From: a virus
Reading direction: 5' to 3' (one strand)
IMG/VR virus record: IMGVR_UViG_3300008117_000064
Span: 1-50,252 of that record
Length of the DNA: 50,252 bases
The position numbers and the translations under genes were made by a program. The notes under the pieces are model-generated. The model ran no database searches. It was not told where the DNA came from and worked only from the letters and a program-made list of their open reading frames with translations. This document shows, piece by piece, positions 1 through 8,576 of the stretch (position 1 is the stretch's first letter; each line of letters opens with the position of its first letter).

Positions 1-1428
1 GACTTTAAGTTAGTTAGTGGTGAAGAAATCAGAAAATGGTATTTAGAAGATAATTATTTAGAAGTTAAAGGTCAATTAGGTAACTCTTGTATGAGATATG
101 AGAGATGTCAAAAATACTTAGATATTTATGTCCAAAATCCTGAAGTTTGTAGTCTATTAGTCTTATTCGATGGTGATAAAGTTAAAGGAAGAGCTTTAGT
201 TTGGGAATTATCAGATGGTTCAAAATATATGGATAGAATTTATACTATAACTGATTCTGATAAAGTTTTATTTAGAGAGTGGGCTGAGAAGAATAATATG
301 AGAACATATGATAATACTGATGAGGTTGGTAGAGTTCATTTAAAAGTTACAAATTTTGGAATGTATCCATATATGGACACTTTTGAGTTTTATGATCACC
401 AAAATGGTATTTTATCCGATACGGATTTAAGAAGTAGTAAAAGTGATGATATTTTTCAATTAAAATCAACTGATGGTCATTACACCAGCAATGAAGGTAG
501 AGTTTGGTCAGAATATGAAAGTGATTGGTTTGATGAAGATGATCTTGTTTGGTGTGAAGATGTTAATTCATATGTTTATTATGAAAATGCTTATTGGTTA
601 GATTATCAACAAAGATATGTAAGTCATAACACAAGTGTTGTTTACTCTGAATATACACAACAAGATTATCTTAGAAGTGATGCTGTTCATAACCCAATTA
701 TAGATGATTGGTTATATATAGATGATGATATTATAGAATATTATATTGATAGGGGTGTTAAAAACTATATACCTAAAGATTATTATGACGAATATATCAC
801 GATTGATGGTGTTAGTTATTCAACAAGAACATATAAAAAAGACCCATATACTGATGAATATCATTTCTTGAATGATGATATCGATGGTGTTAAGTTTAAA
901 GATTATTTAAAAGAAAAAATTGAAACAGAGTTAGGTGATGTAACAAAAGATTATGTAGCATCTACTTTTATAGAATATTTTAATTCACATAAAGAAGATT
1001 CTAAGAATGAATTTTTCATGAAACTAAATTCTATTTTATGTGGTATGTATTCTGATTTTCAAATGAGAAGAATAATTGATAGCATTTTAATAGTTGATAA
1101 TACCGCTAAAATAATGTCAGGTGCGATTGATAAAAAAAGAATTTTCTGGTATTTCATTCCTGGTGTTGTTGGAGTTGTATCTAATTTAGATAATGATTGG
1201 AATAATGATTCTTATAGAGAAAAGTTTGATTGGATTTTATCAAGTATGGATATTGAGAATATTAAAAAAATGGGTATTAAAGAAAACGCTTATTTAAATA
1301 GAACTTTTTCATTCGGTCTACATAAACTTGAAATGATAATGGCTAAGAATGGTTTATTCAACTTATTACCTGATAACATCTATAAGATGTACTTATGTTT
1401 GGACTTAAAAAAGAACTACAAAATTTAG
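1..1428 (+). CDS. conserved phage protein, 5'-truncated by window edge
   Basis: The frame is open from base 1, so the gene starts before the window; the first ATG inside (base 91) is only an internal methionine. The N-terminal visible part contains GNSCMRYERCQKYLDIY followed by NPEVCSLLVLFDGDKVKGRALVWEL, a pattern I recall from uncharacterised proteins of large phages. The middle is rich in Asp, Tyr and Trp with repeated short W-x-x-x-D-x-V-Y-like units (roughly codons 160-280), suggesting a repeat fold. No catalytic motif is recognised. The last 34 bases overlap the next gene in another frame, suggesting translational coupling. Function unknown. Confidence 0.8.
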   Translation, partial: DFKLVSGEEIRKWYLEDNYLEVKGQLGNSCMRYERCQKYLDIYVQNPEVCSLLVLFDGDKVKGRALVWELSDGSKYMDRIYTITDSDKVLFREWAEKNNMRTYDNTDEVGRVHLKVTNFGMYPYMDTFEFYDHQNGILSDTDLRSSKSDDIFQLKSTDGHYTSNEGRVWSEYESDWFDEDDLVWCEDVNSYVYYENAYWLDYQQRYVSHNTSVVYSEYTQQDYLRSDAVHNPIIDDWLYIDDDIIEYYIDRGVKNYIPKDYYDEYITIDGVSYSTRTYKKDPYTDEYHFLNDDIDGVKFKDYLKEKIETELGDVTKDYVASTFIEYFNSHKEDSKNEFFMKLNSILCGMYSDFQMRRIIDSILIVDNTAKIMSGAIDKKRIFWYFIPGVVGVVSNLDNDWNNDSYREKFDWILSSMDIENIKKMGIKENAYLNRTFSFGLHKLEMIMAKNGLFNLLPDNIYKMYLCLDLKKNYKI

Positions 1429-1664
1429 TAGAAGATTTACCTGAGATAAAAGAAGATAAAGCAAACCATTTTATTTATGGTTTGCTTATTTATTTTATAA
1501 TAACTTTGTTCTTCGGAGATTTAATCGGAATGATTATTTGCTTTCTTTCGGCAATTCTAAAGGAAGTATATGACCATTACAGCCCAAATCACCGTTTCGA
1601 TTGGTGGGATTTCATTTGGACTGTAATGGGTGGTTTAGTTGGATTATTAATCCATTTATCTTAG
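1395..1664 (+). CDS. small polytopic membrane protein, YfiM/VanZ-like
   Basis: This 89-residue protein has an N-terminal polar segment, then KANHFIYG, two to three hydrophobic helices (about residues 28-55 and 70-88) and the polar loop KEVYDHYSPNHRFDWWD between them. The order D/K-x-x-H-F, K-E-x-x-D, D-x-x-D, G-G-x-x-G is typical of small YfiM/DUF2279 and VanZ-like membrane proteins; that family assignment is from memory and tentative. It starts inside the preceding gene and its stop overlaps the convergent next gene by 4 bases. Possible role at the envelope, unproven. Confidence 0.7.
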   Translation: MFGLKKELQNLVEDLPEIKEDKANHFIYGLLIYFIITLFFGDLIGMIICFLSAILKEVYDHYSPNHRFDWWDFIWTVMGGLVGLLIHLS

Positions 1665-2011
1665 GACTTAGATAAGTATCTATCTACAAGGTGAATTAAC
1701 AAACCTAAGATGAATGAGAAACCTAAACCAGATAATACTAATACTGGACTATCTTTAATAGCTCCTAATACACAAGCTGTTAAGAATGGTATAAAAATAA
1801 CAAATCCAATAATAACAGCTGTCAATTTAGTATGAACTCTTTCGTTCCAAACTAAACGAGAAATTGCGTCTTGCATATCTTTACCATAAGCTGGTACAGT
1901 ATGTCTTGTTCCATCTACTTCTTCAATCTCAACATTATATCTAAAGTAACCTGGGTTATCTTTTGATTCTCTCACCAACTCAGCTGAAATAGCTTTTCTT
2001 CTTGCTTTCAT
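1661..2011 (-). CDS. small membrane protein of unknown function
   Basis: The 116-residue product has a soluble N-terminal half (about residues 1-60, rich in charged residues and with a beta-type pattern around YFRYNVEIEEVDGTRHTVPAY) and two hydrophobic helices (about 62-85 and 88-110) followed by a basic tail. Not recognised. It is transcribed alone from a Flavobacterium-type promoter directly upstream, which suggests early or constitutive expression by host sigma factor. Its 3' end overlaps the convergent membrane-protein gene by 4 bases. Confidence 0.7.
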   Translation of the reverse strand: MKARRKAISAELVRESKDNPGYFRYNVEIEEVDGTRHTVPAYGKDMQDAISRLVWNERVHTKLTAVIIGFVIFIPFLTACVLGAIKDSPVLVLSGLGFSFILGLLIHLVDRYLSKS

Positions 2012-2051
2012 AATTTATATTTAATTTTAGTTATATATCTAATTTGAGATA

Positions 2052-2083
2052 CAAAATTAGTAATAATTTTTAGTTATACAAAC
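2052..2083 (-). promoter_or_regulatory. Flavobacterium-type promoter
   Basis: On the minus strand TTTG and TAATTTTG are separated by 19 bases, matching the TTG-N17-23-TANNTTTG consensus of Flavobacterium/Bacteroides housekeeping promoters. It lies about 45 bases upstream of the ATG at 2011. Confidence 0.6.
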
Positions 2084-2105
2084 AATATTGATAATTTTTT
2101 ATATC

Positions 2106-3302
2106 ATGTGTATGGATAAGTCGTATATAAAAGATTTAGTTCAGAAAATACTGAATAAAGAGTTTTCAAATACAAATAAAAGAAGAGTTGTCGATTATCA
2201 TGATCGATTAAACTTTGCTTGTCCGTATTGTGGTGACTCCAAGAATCAATATAAAAAAAGAGGTAATCTTTACTTTAATAGATTAATTTTTATTTGTTTT
2301 AACTGTGATAAGAAAGCTTCATTTGATAAAATGTGTAAACATTTTAATGAACAAGTTGATCCTGATAAAAAATTAGAAATGATTGAACACTTAAATAGTG
2401 TTATGACTTATTCTGATTATGAGTCAAATGTATCAGATGCTAAGTTTGAAAACTTAATAAACTTAGAAGATTTGGAAAAAGTATTTTCAATGGATCTAAC
2501 ACCTATATCAGATTTTAAACCTATACAGGTTAATAGTGGTGTTTATAAATACTTAGTTGGTCGTGGAATTGATCCATACTATCATAAAAACATTTATCAA
2601 GCCAAATGGTGGAAAAATGATGATGAAAGTGAGTGGATAATTGTTATGTTAAATCGAAGAGATGATAAGGTTCTTGGTATTCAATTAAGAAACTTAAAAT
2701 CTGGTAAACGTAGGATGTTTAAAATTTTTAACTATGAAAATTTACTTGAGTGGGTTAATTTAATAAAAGAAGAACCTATTGAAATTGATATAAATGAGAT
2801 GGTTATTTATAATAAGTTGTCTTATTATTTTAATATATTGAATATTGATTTTACTGAGAAAGTAACAGTATTTGAGGGATATTTAGATTCTCTATTCTAT
2901 CCTAATTCTATTGGTTTGGTAGGTGTTAATACTGATTATAAATTAATTGAAAGTAGTGGAATGGAACTGCAATACTTTTTTGATAATGATGAGGCTGGAT
3001 TTATAAAATCTGAACAAAAGATAAAAGATGGATTTCCGGTATTTCTTTGGAAAAAACTATTTGAAGATATTGTAGATAAAAAGAAATCTGATGACCCTTA
3101 TAAGTTATTACATAGAATATCCAAAGTTAAAGATATTAATAAATTAGCTGAACTTGTTCCAAATCCATATAAAAAATTAGAGCTATTTAACTTTTTTAGT
3201 CACGATGAATTAGATATCAAATGGATACCTAAGAGAATTAAAAAGTTAAAATCTGAAGATGTTGATTATAATAAAAAATTCAATAACATAAAATATTTAT
3301 GA
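2106..3302 (+). CDS. DNA primase, T4 gp61-like
   Basis: Predicted primase that makes RNA primers for lagging-strand synthesis. An N-terminal zinc ribbon is formed by CPYC (residues 39-42) and CFNC (64-67). A TOPRIM core follows at about residues 255-300 with the EGYLDSL glutamate motif and the FDNDEAG acidic motif. Length (398 residues) fits T4 gp61-type primases. An upstream in-frame TTG at 2088 is possible, but the ATG at 2106 (or the one at 2112) directly after a TA-rich leader is more credible. The sliding clamp and polymerase part lie 5-8 kb away, as expected of a dispersed T4-type replisome. No helicase is seen in the window. Confidence 0.85.
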   Translation: MCMDKSYIKDLVQKILNKEFSNTNKRRVVDYHDRLNFACPYCGDSKNQYKKRGNLYFNRLIFICFNCDKKASFDKMCKHFNEQVDPDKKLEMIEHLNSVMTYSDYESNVSDAKFENLINLEDLEKVFSMDLTPISDFKPIQVNSGVYKYLVGRGIDPYYHKNIYQAKWWKNDDESEWIIVMLNRRDDKVLGIQLRNLKSGKRRMFKIFNYENLLEWVNLIKEEPIEIDINEMVIYNKLSYYFNILNIDFTEKVTVFEGYLDSLFYPNSIGLVGVNTDYKLIESSGMELQYFFDNDEAGFIKSEQKIKDGFPVFLWKKLFEDIVDKKKSDDPYKLLHRISKVKDINKLAELVPNPYKKLELFNFFSHDELDIKWIPKRIKKLKSEDVDYNKKFNNIKYL

Positions 3303-3335
3303 TTTTTCCATTTTATATATAAAAATAAAAACTAA

Positions 3336-3668
3336 ATGGAAAAAAACAAAAAAATGTTCTTTGGTTGGAGTAATTTCAAATGGATTTTAACCGAATTATT
3401 GAACATCTATTCAACTAAAAACTCTTACTTTTCTAAGAAAAGAATTGAATCTGGTATAGCATTCATCATTGCTCAATGGGGAATGATATTCTTCCTTTTA
3501 CAGAAATATGATAAATTAACTATGGGTGAGTTTATCTTATGGGCAGCTGCTGAGTTTGCAGTTTCTGGATATATCATAAATAAGATACAAAAAGAGAAAA
3601 CATCTGTTAATGATCAAATTACGGATAGTGTAACTCAGTCAAATCCTGATAGTGAGGAAAGTAATTAA
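3336..3668 (+). CDS. small two-helix membrane protein (holin candidate)
   Basis: This 110-residue protein has a basic N-terminus, two hydrophobic helices (about residues 42-58 and 66-84: GIAFIIAQWGMIFFLL and GEFILWAAAEFAVSGYII) and a polar C-terminal tail ending in SDSEES-like acidic residues. Size and topology would fit a class II holin, but small structural membrane proteins look the same and no lysis gene is adjacent; the endolysin is 19 kb away. It is followed by a strong bidirectional terminator. Function is inference only. Confidence 0.65.
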   Translation: MEKNKKMFFGWSNFKWILTELLNIYSTKNSYFSKKRIESGIAFIIAQWGMIFFLLQKYDKLTMGEFILWAAAEFAVSGYIINKIQKEKTSVNDQITDSVTQSNPDSEESN

Positions 3669-3670
3669 TA

Positions 3671-3702
3671 AAAAAAACCACTCTTTTGAGTGGTTTTTTT
3701 TA
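3671..3702. terminator. bidirectional rho-independent terminator
   Basis: Stem AACCACTC/GAGTGGTT with TTTT loop, flanked by A-run and T-run, so it can terminate both convergent genes (3668 end and 3704 end). Confidence 0.9.
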
Positions 3703-3703
3703 T

Positions 3704-4426
3704 TTAGAATTTATATCTAGTTTTTCTATATGATTTAGATTCTCTAAGTCCTGTTTTTTCAACATCAACTTTTTCACCTGCTAAAGCTTCAGCTTCTGGA
3801 TCTTTACCAGTTTGTGTTTCAAACTCCATTTGATCTTTATCTGGGTCAAAAGGTGGTCTATTTACTTCATCTTCAACTTCATCATCAAAATGCTCATCTT
3901 CCATATCCTCTGATTGGAAATTTTCATATTGACCTTGTACTTGAGCCTGTCCTTGTCCTTGAGCTCGTTGAGCCTGTGCTTGAAGTCTTTTTGATTGAGC
4001 TCCTTGAGCCTCAGCTTGAGCTTCAGGATTTTCTAAATACTCAATTACATCTTCTGCTGATGAAGTAGGAACTAATTTATTTCCTTCTTTTTTAATTTTT
4101 CTAACACCATCAACTTCAAATTGATTTGTTTCAGAAGGTAATGTAATTTCATGTCCTTTATATTTAAGAATATTACCCATTAATTGAGAACCTTCTAAAG
4201 TATCGTGTAAATACTCTAAATTATCTTCAACACCTTCTTCGCCACTTGCTAATGGATCTGGATTTACAGAAGGAGCATCTCTTCTCCATCTTTCTCTTCT
4301 CGGATCTGGTGTTGTTGTTGGAGCTGGAGCTGGTTGAACTTCTGGTTTAACTTCTGGTTTAACAGGAGCTTCTAATTCTTCAGCTTCATTTACTTTTTTA
4401 ATAAATTGATTATATCTTTTAATCAT
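3704..4426 (-). CDS. acidic, low-complexity protein with capsid-targeting-like N-terminus
   Basis: The 240-residue protein starts MIKRYNQFIKKVNEAEE, a member of the shared N-terminal family in this window (amphipathic helix followed by an h-x-E site, here VNE). Then come a Pro/Glu/Val-rich stretch with PEVKPEV repeats, an arginine patch (RRERWRRD), a middle folded-looking part, a Gln/Ala-rich low-complexity segment (about residues 135-165) and a strongly acidic stretch. The profile resembles a phage internal-head or scaffold-type protein rather than an enzyme. A late-type TTAATATATA element lies 15-29 bases upstream of its start. Function inferred, not demonstrated. Confidence 0.75.
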   Translation of the reverse strand: MIKRYNQFIKKVNEAEELEAPVKPEVKPEVQPAPAPTTTPDPRRERWRRDAPSVNPDPLASGEEGVEDNLEYLHDTLEGSQLMGNILKYKGHEITLPSETNQFEVDGVRKIKKEGNKLVPTSSAEDVIEYLENPEAQAEAQGAQSKRLQAQAQRAQGQGQAQVQGQYENFQSEDMEDEHFDDEVEDEVNRPPFDPDKDQMEFETQTGKDPEAEALAGEKVDVEKTGLRESKSYRKTRYKF

Positions 4427-4440
4427 ATTCTTTTTTATTT

Positions 4441-4455
4441 TTTAGTATATATTAA
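4441..4455 (-). promoter_or_regulatory. late-type TA-rich promoter element
   Basis: Minus-strand TTAATATATACTAAA just before the gene starting at 4426. It is one of many copies of a T-T-A-A-T-A-T-A-T-A element placed 5-45 bases before start codons in this window and resembles the T4 late promoter box TATAAATA. Confidence 0.45.
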
Positions 4456-4459
4456 TTTT

Positions 4460-4957
4460 TTATTCTTGATTTTCGATTTCCGAAACAACATAATCTATAA
4501 AAGAATCTAACTCATATTCAATTCCTTCACAAAAATCAAAAACTTCGTAAGTTTTACCACTTGATGTTTGATGATAAAACTCAGGTGATGTTACTCCACT
4601 TTCATGAAAATAACTTATATAACCGTGTAGTTCACCTTTTAGTACTTTACCATTTGGTAATTTTAAATCTGGTACATATAAAATTCCATGATATTGCCAT
4701 TCTTCACCTAAATCATCACAAGAATCAAATTCAAATCTAAAAAAGCCTGCATCATCAACAAATACTGTTTCACTTTCTTTCTTTGCTAACTTTTTATGAA
4801 CTTCTTCTTGATTGCCTAATTTATGTGCATCTAAAAACTCTTTCTCAAGTGTAGTTAAAGAATTAATACCATACTTTGAAATTTTATCAAGTAAGTCATC
4901 AACTCTTTGTTGAGTTGTATATCCCTCATATCTCATTAAGTGTTTCATAATTTTCAT
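4460..4957 (-). CDS. unknown protein with ILDKI-type module
   Basis: The 165-residue product starts MKIMKHLMRYEGY, loosely like the shared capsid-targeting-like N-terminus. Residues about 18-48 hold the module VDDLLDKISKYGINSL followed by EKEFLDAHK, which recurs at the C-terminus of three other proteins here and which I know from Bacteroidota proteins. The remainder (about 60-165) is an acidic alpha/beta-looking domain with no recognised catalytic residues. A late-type element lies immediately upstream (4961-4975). Function unknown. Confidence 0.75.
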   Translation of the reverse strand: MKIMKHLMRYEGYTTQQRVDDLLDKISKYGINSLTTLEKEFLDAHKLGNQEEVHKKLAKKESETVFVDDAGFFRFEFDSCDDLGEEWQYHGILYVPDLKLPNGKVLKGELHGYISYFHESGVTSPEFYHQTSSGKTYEVFDFCEGIEYELDSFIDYVVSEIENQE

Positions 4958-4960
4958 TAT

Positions 4961-4975
4961 GTTATATATTAAAAG
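4961..4975 (-). promoter_or_regulatory. late-type TA-rich promoter element
   Basis: Minus-strand CTTTTAATATATAAC ends 4 bases before the ATG at 4957, so any transcript started from it would have almost no leader or would begin upstream of the second ATG. Confidence 0.45.
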
Positions 4976-4987
4976 TTGATATACTTT

Positions 4988-5341
4988 TTATGCTAAACCC
5001 TTTAAATTCCAAGCTAATGGTTCATAATTGGACTTAAAAATTTTATCTTTTATAACTTTATAAGTTTCCATAACATAACCATTTGTATGGTATATACATA
5101 TTGTATTTTTATCAATTGAATTTGGATCAAAGTCATTATTTACATCATCTAATAGTTTATTTAATTTCTGGTCTCTTTTCCATTTTTTTACTTCGTCATC
5201 CCAAGAATAAATAAAGAATATTAAAAAATCTCCAGAGGTATCTTTATGATCTCTAATCATATTAAAATCTATTCCATCATAAAAAAAGATATTATAATTA
5301 TTATACTCTATTTTATCAATCAAGGTCATCGAATATATCAT
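4988..5341 (-). CDS. small protein of unknown function
   Basis: About 117 residues, acidic, rich in Asp, Asn and Tyr. It contains KRDQKLNKLLDD near the middle, an internal copy of the R-D-x-K motif that ends several neighbouring small proteins. The frame can start at ATG 5341 or at ATG 5329 (MTLIDKIEYNN); both overlap the end of the upstream gene, so translational coupling is likely. An in-frame TTG at 5344 is less credible. Not recognised. Confidence 0.6.
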   Translation of the reverse strand: MIYSMTLIDKIEYNNYNIFFYDGIDFNMIRDHKDTSGDFLIFFIYSWDDEVKKWKRDQKLNKLLDDVNNDFDPNSIDKNTICIYHTNGYVMETYKVIKDKIFKSNYEPLAWNLKGLA

Positions 5342-5534
5342 CAATTTTTTTATCTCTTGTGATTTTTATCATCTCTCCTTCAAAAAGTTCGTCTTTTTCT
5401 ACTTTATTCTTAAACTGTTCAAAAGCTGATTGACTAATCTTTTTAAGAGCATAAGAACCTTTATTTAATTTACCATTTTTCAATTGTTCATCTAACCAAG
5501 ATAAATACAATGGATATTTTACATCATTTTTCAT
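5316..5534 (-). CDS. small protein with C-terminal R-D-x-K motif
   Basis: The 72-residue protein begins MKNDVKYPLYLSWLDEQL and ends TRDKKIDDIFDDLD, matching the short C-terminal motif shared with products of 16915-17364, 17351-17596, 24134-24448 and 24445-25128. It is predicted largely helical, with no domain recognised. It is upstream of and overlaps the gene at 4988-5341, forming a two-gene operon that diverges from the nuclease-like gene at 5567. Confidence 0.65.
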   Translation of the reverse strand: MKNDVKYPLYLSWLDEQLKNGKLNKGSYALKKISQSAFEQFKNKVEKDELFEGEMIKITRDKKIDDIFDDLD

Positions 5535-5566
5535 AATTTTATATATCCGTTTTTTATATATACATT

Positions 5567-6484
5567 ATGAAAATTTTTAAATATGGACAATTTGTAAATG
5601 AGGCCGATCTTTTTACCGGGAGTGGTATAGAAGGATATGATTCTAATAAAATTGGAATAGCAGCTAAAACTCAATTTTGTAGAAATGTTGCTAACCTAAA
5701 GTCATGGATTTATAAAAATGACGGTCTTGGATTCCAAAGTGCTGTTGAGGAAATATTATCTTCTATGTCTGAAGTTATTGATTTTAATAAAGATCCTAAG
5801 TATCAAATACCACTTAAATACCTGAAGGATACCGGTAGATTTGATAATAAAAGTGATTTTAAATTCATTGATAAATTACCAGACGGTACTTACTATGCTA
5901 AATCAATAAGTAACTTTAATCAAGTTTTAGATTCCAATGGTAATTATGATCCTGTTAATAAGTTAAATACTAACTACTCTGATTTAGCGGAGTTAATTTT
6001 TGATATTATCTCTAAAGAGGATACTTCGATTATATCGAAATCTCTTAAACTTGATGATAAATCTCTTAAAGTTGAGTTGTCTAATTTTTTTAGTGGGAAA
6101 AATTTAGTTGAACTAATTAATAAAAACGTAAGTGATATAAGATATTATGTGTCAAATAATAGAAGAATGTCATCAATAGGTGATAATGTGGAAGTTTTTG
6201 TTAAAAACAAATTTGAATCTATTGAAAAGAATGGTGAGAAGGTTTATAAGTGTGTATATCAAGGTGGTGATGGAGATCCAGTTGACATGGTTTATGGAGT
6301 TGATTTAATAATCGAGAAGTTAAGTTCCGATGAATTTAAATTAGTGCAGGTTAAATCTAGTCCGATGGTGGCTAAGTCATCATCAACAGAGTGGAGGTAT
6401 TCTAATATTGATTTATTTTGTTCTAAAATTGGTGATAAAGTTATTATATACACAAAAAAGGATCAAGAAGGTAAAACATTTTAA
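5567..6484 (+). CDS. predicted PD-(D/E)XK-type nuclease with capsid-targeting-like N-terminus
   Basis: The 305-residue protein starts MKIFKYGQFVNEADLF, the shared N-terminal motif with a VNE site. The C-terminal third has the layout of a restriction-endonuclease-like core: E209 in GDNVEVFVKNKF, D246 in YGVDLIIEK and Q261-x-K263 in LVQVKSS. A Q-x-K variant of (D/E)-x-K is known in Mrr-like nucleases, so the active-site reading is plausible but inferred. The central region (about 30-200) is not recognised. It stands alone between a divergent AT-rich promoter region and a terminator. If the N-terminus is a packaging signal, this would be a nuclease carried in the head and injected with the DNA. 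Confidence 0.7.
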   Translation: MKIFKYGQFVNEADLFTGSGIEGYDSNKIGIAAKTQFCRNVANLKSWIYKNDGLGFQSAVEEILSSMSEVIDFNKDPKYQIPLKYLKDTGRFDNKSDFKFIDKLPDGTYYAKSISNFNQVLDSNGNYDPVNKLNTNYSDLAELIFDIISKEDTSIISKSLKLDDKSLKVELSNFFSGKNLVELINKNVSDIRYYVSNNRRMSSIGDNVEVFVKNKFESIEKNGEKVYKCVYQGGDGDPVDMVYGVDLIIEKLSSDEFKLVQVKSSPMVAKSSSTEWRYSNIDLFCSKIGDKVIIYTKKDQEGKTF

Positions 6485-6485
6485 T

Positions 6486-6519
6486 AAAAAAAACCACTCA
6501 TCAAGAGTGGTTTTTTTTA
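6486..6519 (+). terminator. rho-independent terminator
   Basis: Stem AACCACTC/GAGTGGTT with ATCAA loop and long T-run, directly after the stop of the nuclease-like gene; same stem sequence as at 3671 and 48190. Confidence 0.9.
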
Positions 6520-6542
6520 TGGATATATTTTCCGGTTTTTTA

Positions 6543-6558
6543 TTTTAATATATAAATA
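6543..6558 (+). promoter_or_regulatory. late-type promoter element
   Basis: TTTTAATATATAAATA includes an exact T4 late box (TATAAATA) and lies 12-28 bases before the ATG of the HNH endonuclease gene. Confidence 0.5.
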
Positions 6559-6570
6559 AAAAATATTATT

Positions 6571-7251
6571 ATGAAAAAATGTACAAAATGTAAAAAAGAA
6601 AAAGAAATATCAGATTTTCATAAACATAAAAAAACAAAGGATGGTCTATGTTGTAGATGTAAAGAATGTTCTTTAGAAGATAAGAGAGAATATTATAAAA
6701 ATAATAAAGATAAGGTAAAGGATGGTGTTAAAAAATATAGAGAAGAAAATATTGATAAAGTAAAAGAACGTGTTAAAAATCATTACGAAAAAAATAGAGA
6801 TTCTTTATTGGAATATAAGAAAAAATACCACATTGATAATGATGAAAGAAGAAGAGATTTAAATTATAAGTGGCGAGAGAAAAATAAAGATAAGATTAGA
6901 GAATATGCTAAAGATTATATTTCAGAAAAGAGGAAGAATGATATACTTTTTAAGATAAAAGATAGTATATCTGGTTTAATACGTAGTTCGATTGTGAGTA
7001 AGGGATATAAAAAGTTGTATAGAACTGAATCTATATTAGGTTGTACAATAGATGAATTTAAAGATTATATACAAAGTAAATTCTTAGATGGTATGACCTG
7101 GGAAAATCATGGTGAGTGGCATTTGGATCATAAAACTCCGGTTTCATGGGCTATAAGTGAATCTGAAGTATATGAGTTAAACCATTATAAAAATTTTCAG
7201 CCTCTTTGGAAGACTGAAAATTTAATTAAGGGTAATAGATGGTCTGATTAG
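6571..7251 (+). CDS. HNH homing endonuclease
   Basis: Free-standing homing endonuclease. Residues 4-33 form a Cys4 zinc knuckle (CTKC, then CRCKEC); a long Lys-rich helical linker follows (about 35-125). The C-terminal nuclease part contains LGCTIDEFKDY, MTWENHGEWHLDHKTPVSWA and LNHYKNFQPLWKTENLIKGN, the D-H...N...N arrangement of phage HNH enzymes. It is clearly paralogous to the product of 30429-31205. It sits just past the 3' end of the polymerase fragment, overlapping it convergently by 4 bases, so the polymerase gene is probably its homing target region. Confidence 0.85.
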   Translation: MKKCTKCKKEKEISDFHKHKKTKDGLCCRCKECSLEDKREYYKNNKDKVKDGVKKYREENIDKVKERVKNHYEKNRDSLLEYKKKYHIDNDERRRDLNYKWREKNKDKIREYAKDYISEKRKNDILFKIKDSISGLIRSSIVSKGYKKLYRTESILGCTIDEFKDYIQSKFLDGMTWENHGEWHLDHKTPVSWAISESEVYELNHYKNFQPLWKTENLIKGNRWSD

Positions 7252-8567
7252 TATTTCATACCAAATCCTGAAAATATGTCTAATACAACTGATAATCTTT
7301 CTGTAATCTCTGGCATTCCTAATGGTTCAATAATTGAGTTTATAGGTGATAGAATTGCTTTATAAAATTGAGTTGTATAATCGACTTGCGGAGCGAACTC
7401 GATTGGATAAGAACCTCTAATATAAGCAAAGATATCACCGTTTGATTTATTCTTACAATAGTAATACTTAATCTTAGTACCTGACTTAATCATCTCATAC
7501 TTATCAGCAAATTGCTTATTAGTGTGTAATAAGTAGTTGTAAAGAGCTGATGCTTTAACAGCAAAGTGAGCTCCTGTTACAAACTCTAATGGTAAAGCTT
7601 TATCATTAATAACTTTAGTATCATAGTTAGAACAAGAAGATTGCATTGCAATATCATCAATATCAGCTAACTCAAACTCTTTTCTTAAATCTTTAACTAA
7701 TTTTAATAACTCTTTTATGTTAAATGTATTTGAGTTTTCAAATAAGTATTTAACGATGTTGATAATTTTCTCTCTTGCAAAAAGAGGTGTTGATGATCTA
7801 ACTAACTCAACTCCTTTAGGGAATAAGTAAGTTAATCTATCATAAGGAATACCATCTTCAAATACAACGTGTTGAATATATTTCTTTTTAGCGATTGATA
7901 TAATTGATTCTGAAACTCGTTCTAACTCAAAGTCTTCTTTATTTTCAACTCCAAAAGATCCGGCGTATTCTTCTAAACAAGTCTTGAAATAATCAGCATA
8001 TCTAAAATGATCAATACCATGTATATAATCCAATTCGTTAGACCAATTCCAAATGGGTTCACAAGTAAGAGATCCAAAATTTATTAGTTTATTCAAATCT
8101 CTATTTTTAGCAAAATGTCCGTCAATGATTATCATTTCATAATCGGTTGATAATAAATTTTCAAAGTCATTATACTTATCTACATATCCTAAACAATTAG
8201 GGTTATTAAAATTGACATCTTCTTTAGATAATACAATAAACTTTTTGTCAATACTTTCAAGATTACTTTTATTAATAAAGATATTTTTCCATTCAGAGTG
8301 TTCAATTGCTGGTAAGAAAGAAACAAATAATGAGTCAGTATCTGCATAAATACTTACCGGTTCTGAATTAGGTATTTGAGTTACATTTCTAATTCCTAAT
8401 TTATTATGTAGTTCAAAGTCTAAGTGCCATTGATTATACCAATAGTCTTCATTAACTCTATCCATTGTCTTTGTTAAATCTCTACCTTGTGCAGTGATGG
8501 TACCAGCCACATGATTGTTAAACAAGATAAAGTATGGTGTTGCGAATGCTCCGTAAGATCCATTCAA
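7248..8567 (-). CDS. DNA polymerase family B, C-terminal part (T4 gp43-like), interrupted
   Basis: Replicative polymerase palm/thumb part. It begins in motif B (KLVLNGSYGAF, aligned with T4 KILINSLYGAL), has motif C YADTDS (about residues 74-79), the KKKY motif (about 230) and a C-terminus like that of T4/RB69 polymerase. Motif A and the exonuclease domain are absent. The only in-frame start is a TTG inside motif B; upstream the frame has CTA AAA TTA GTT and then two TGA stops. The missing preceding residues are encoded just upstream at 8611-8718 in another frame, separated by a 40-nt hairpin insert. With that insert skipped, the product would be 476 residues. The N-terminal half is not in this window. 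Confidence 0.88.
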   Translation of the reverse strand: MNGSYGAFATPYFILFNNHVAGTITAQGRDLTKTMDRVNEDYWYNQWHLDFELHNKLGIRNVTQIPNSEPVSIYADTDSLFVSFLPAIEHSEWKNIFINKSNLESIDKKFIVLSKEDVNFNNPNCLGYVDKYNDFENLLSTDYEMIIIDGHFAKNRDLNKLINFGSLTCEPIWNWSNELDYIHGIDHFRYADYFKTCLEEYAGSFGVENKEDFELERVSESIISIAKKKYIQHVVFEDGIPYDRLTYLFPKGVELVRSSTPLFAREKIINIVKYLFENSNTFNIKELLKLVKDLRKEFELADIDDIAMQSSCSNYDTKVINDKALPLEFVTGAHFAVKASALYNYLLHTNKQFADKYEMIKSGTKIKYYYCKNKSNGDIFAYIRGSYPIEFAPQVDYTTQFYKAILSPINSIIEPLGMPEITERLSVVLDIFSGFGMKY

Positions 8568-8576
8568 AACTAATTT

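Noticed and set aside
3814-4068. Plus-strand frame opposite the Gln/Ala-rich protein
   Set aside because: Produced by the low-complexity repeats on the other strand; Leu/Glu-rich artefact without start signals.
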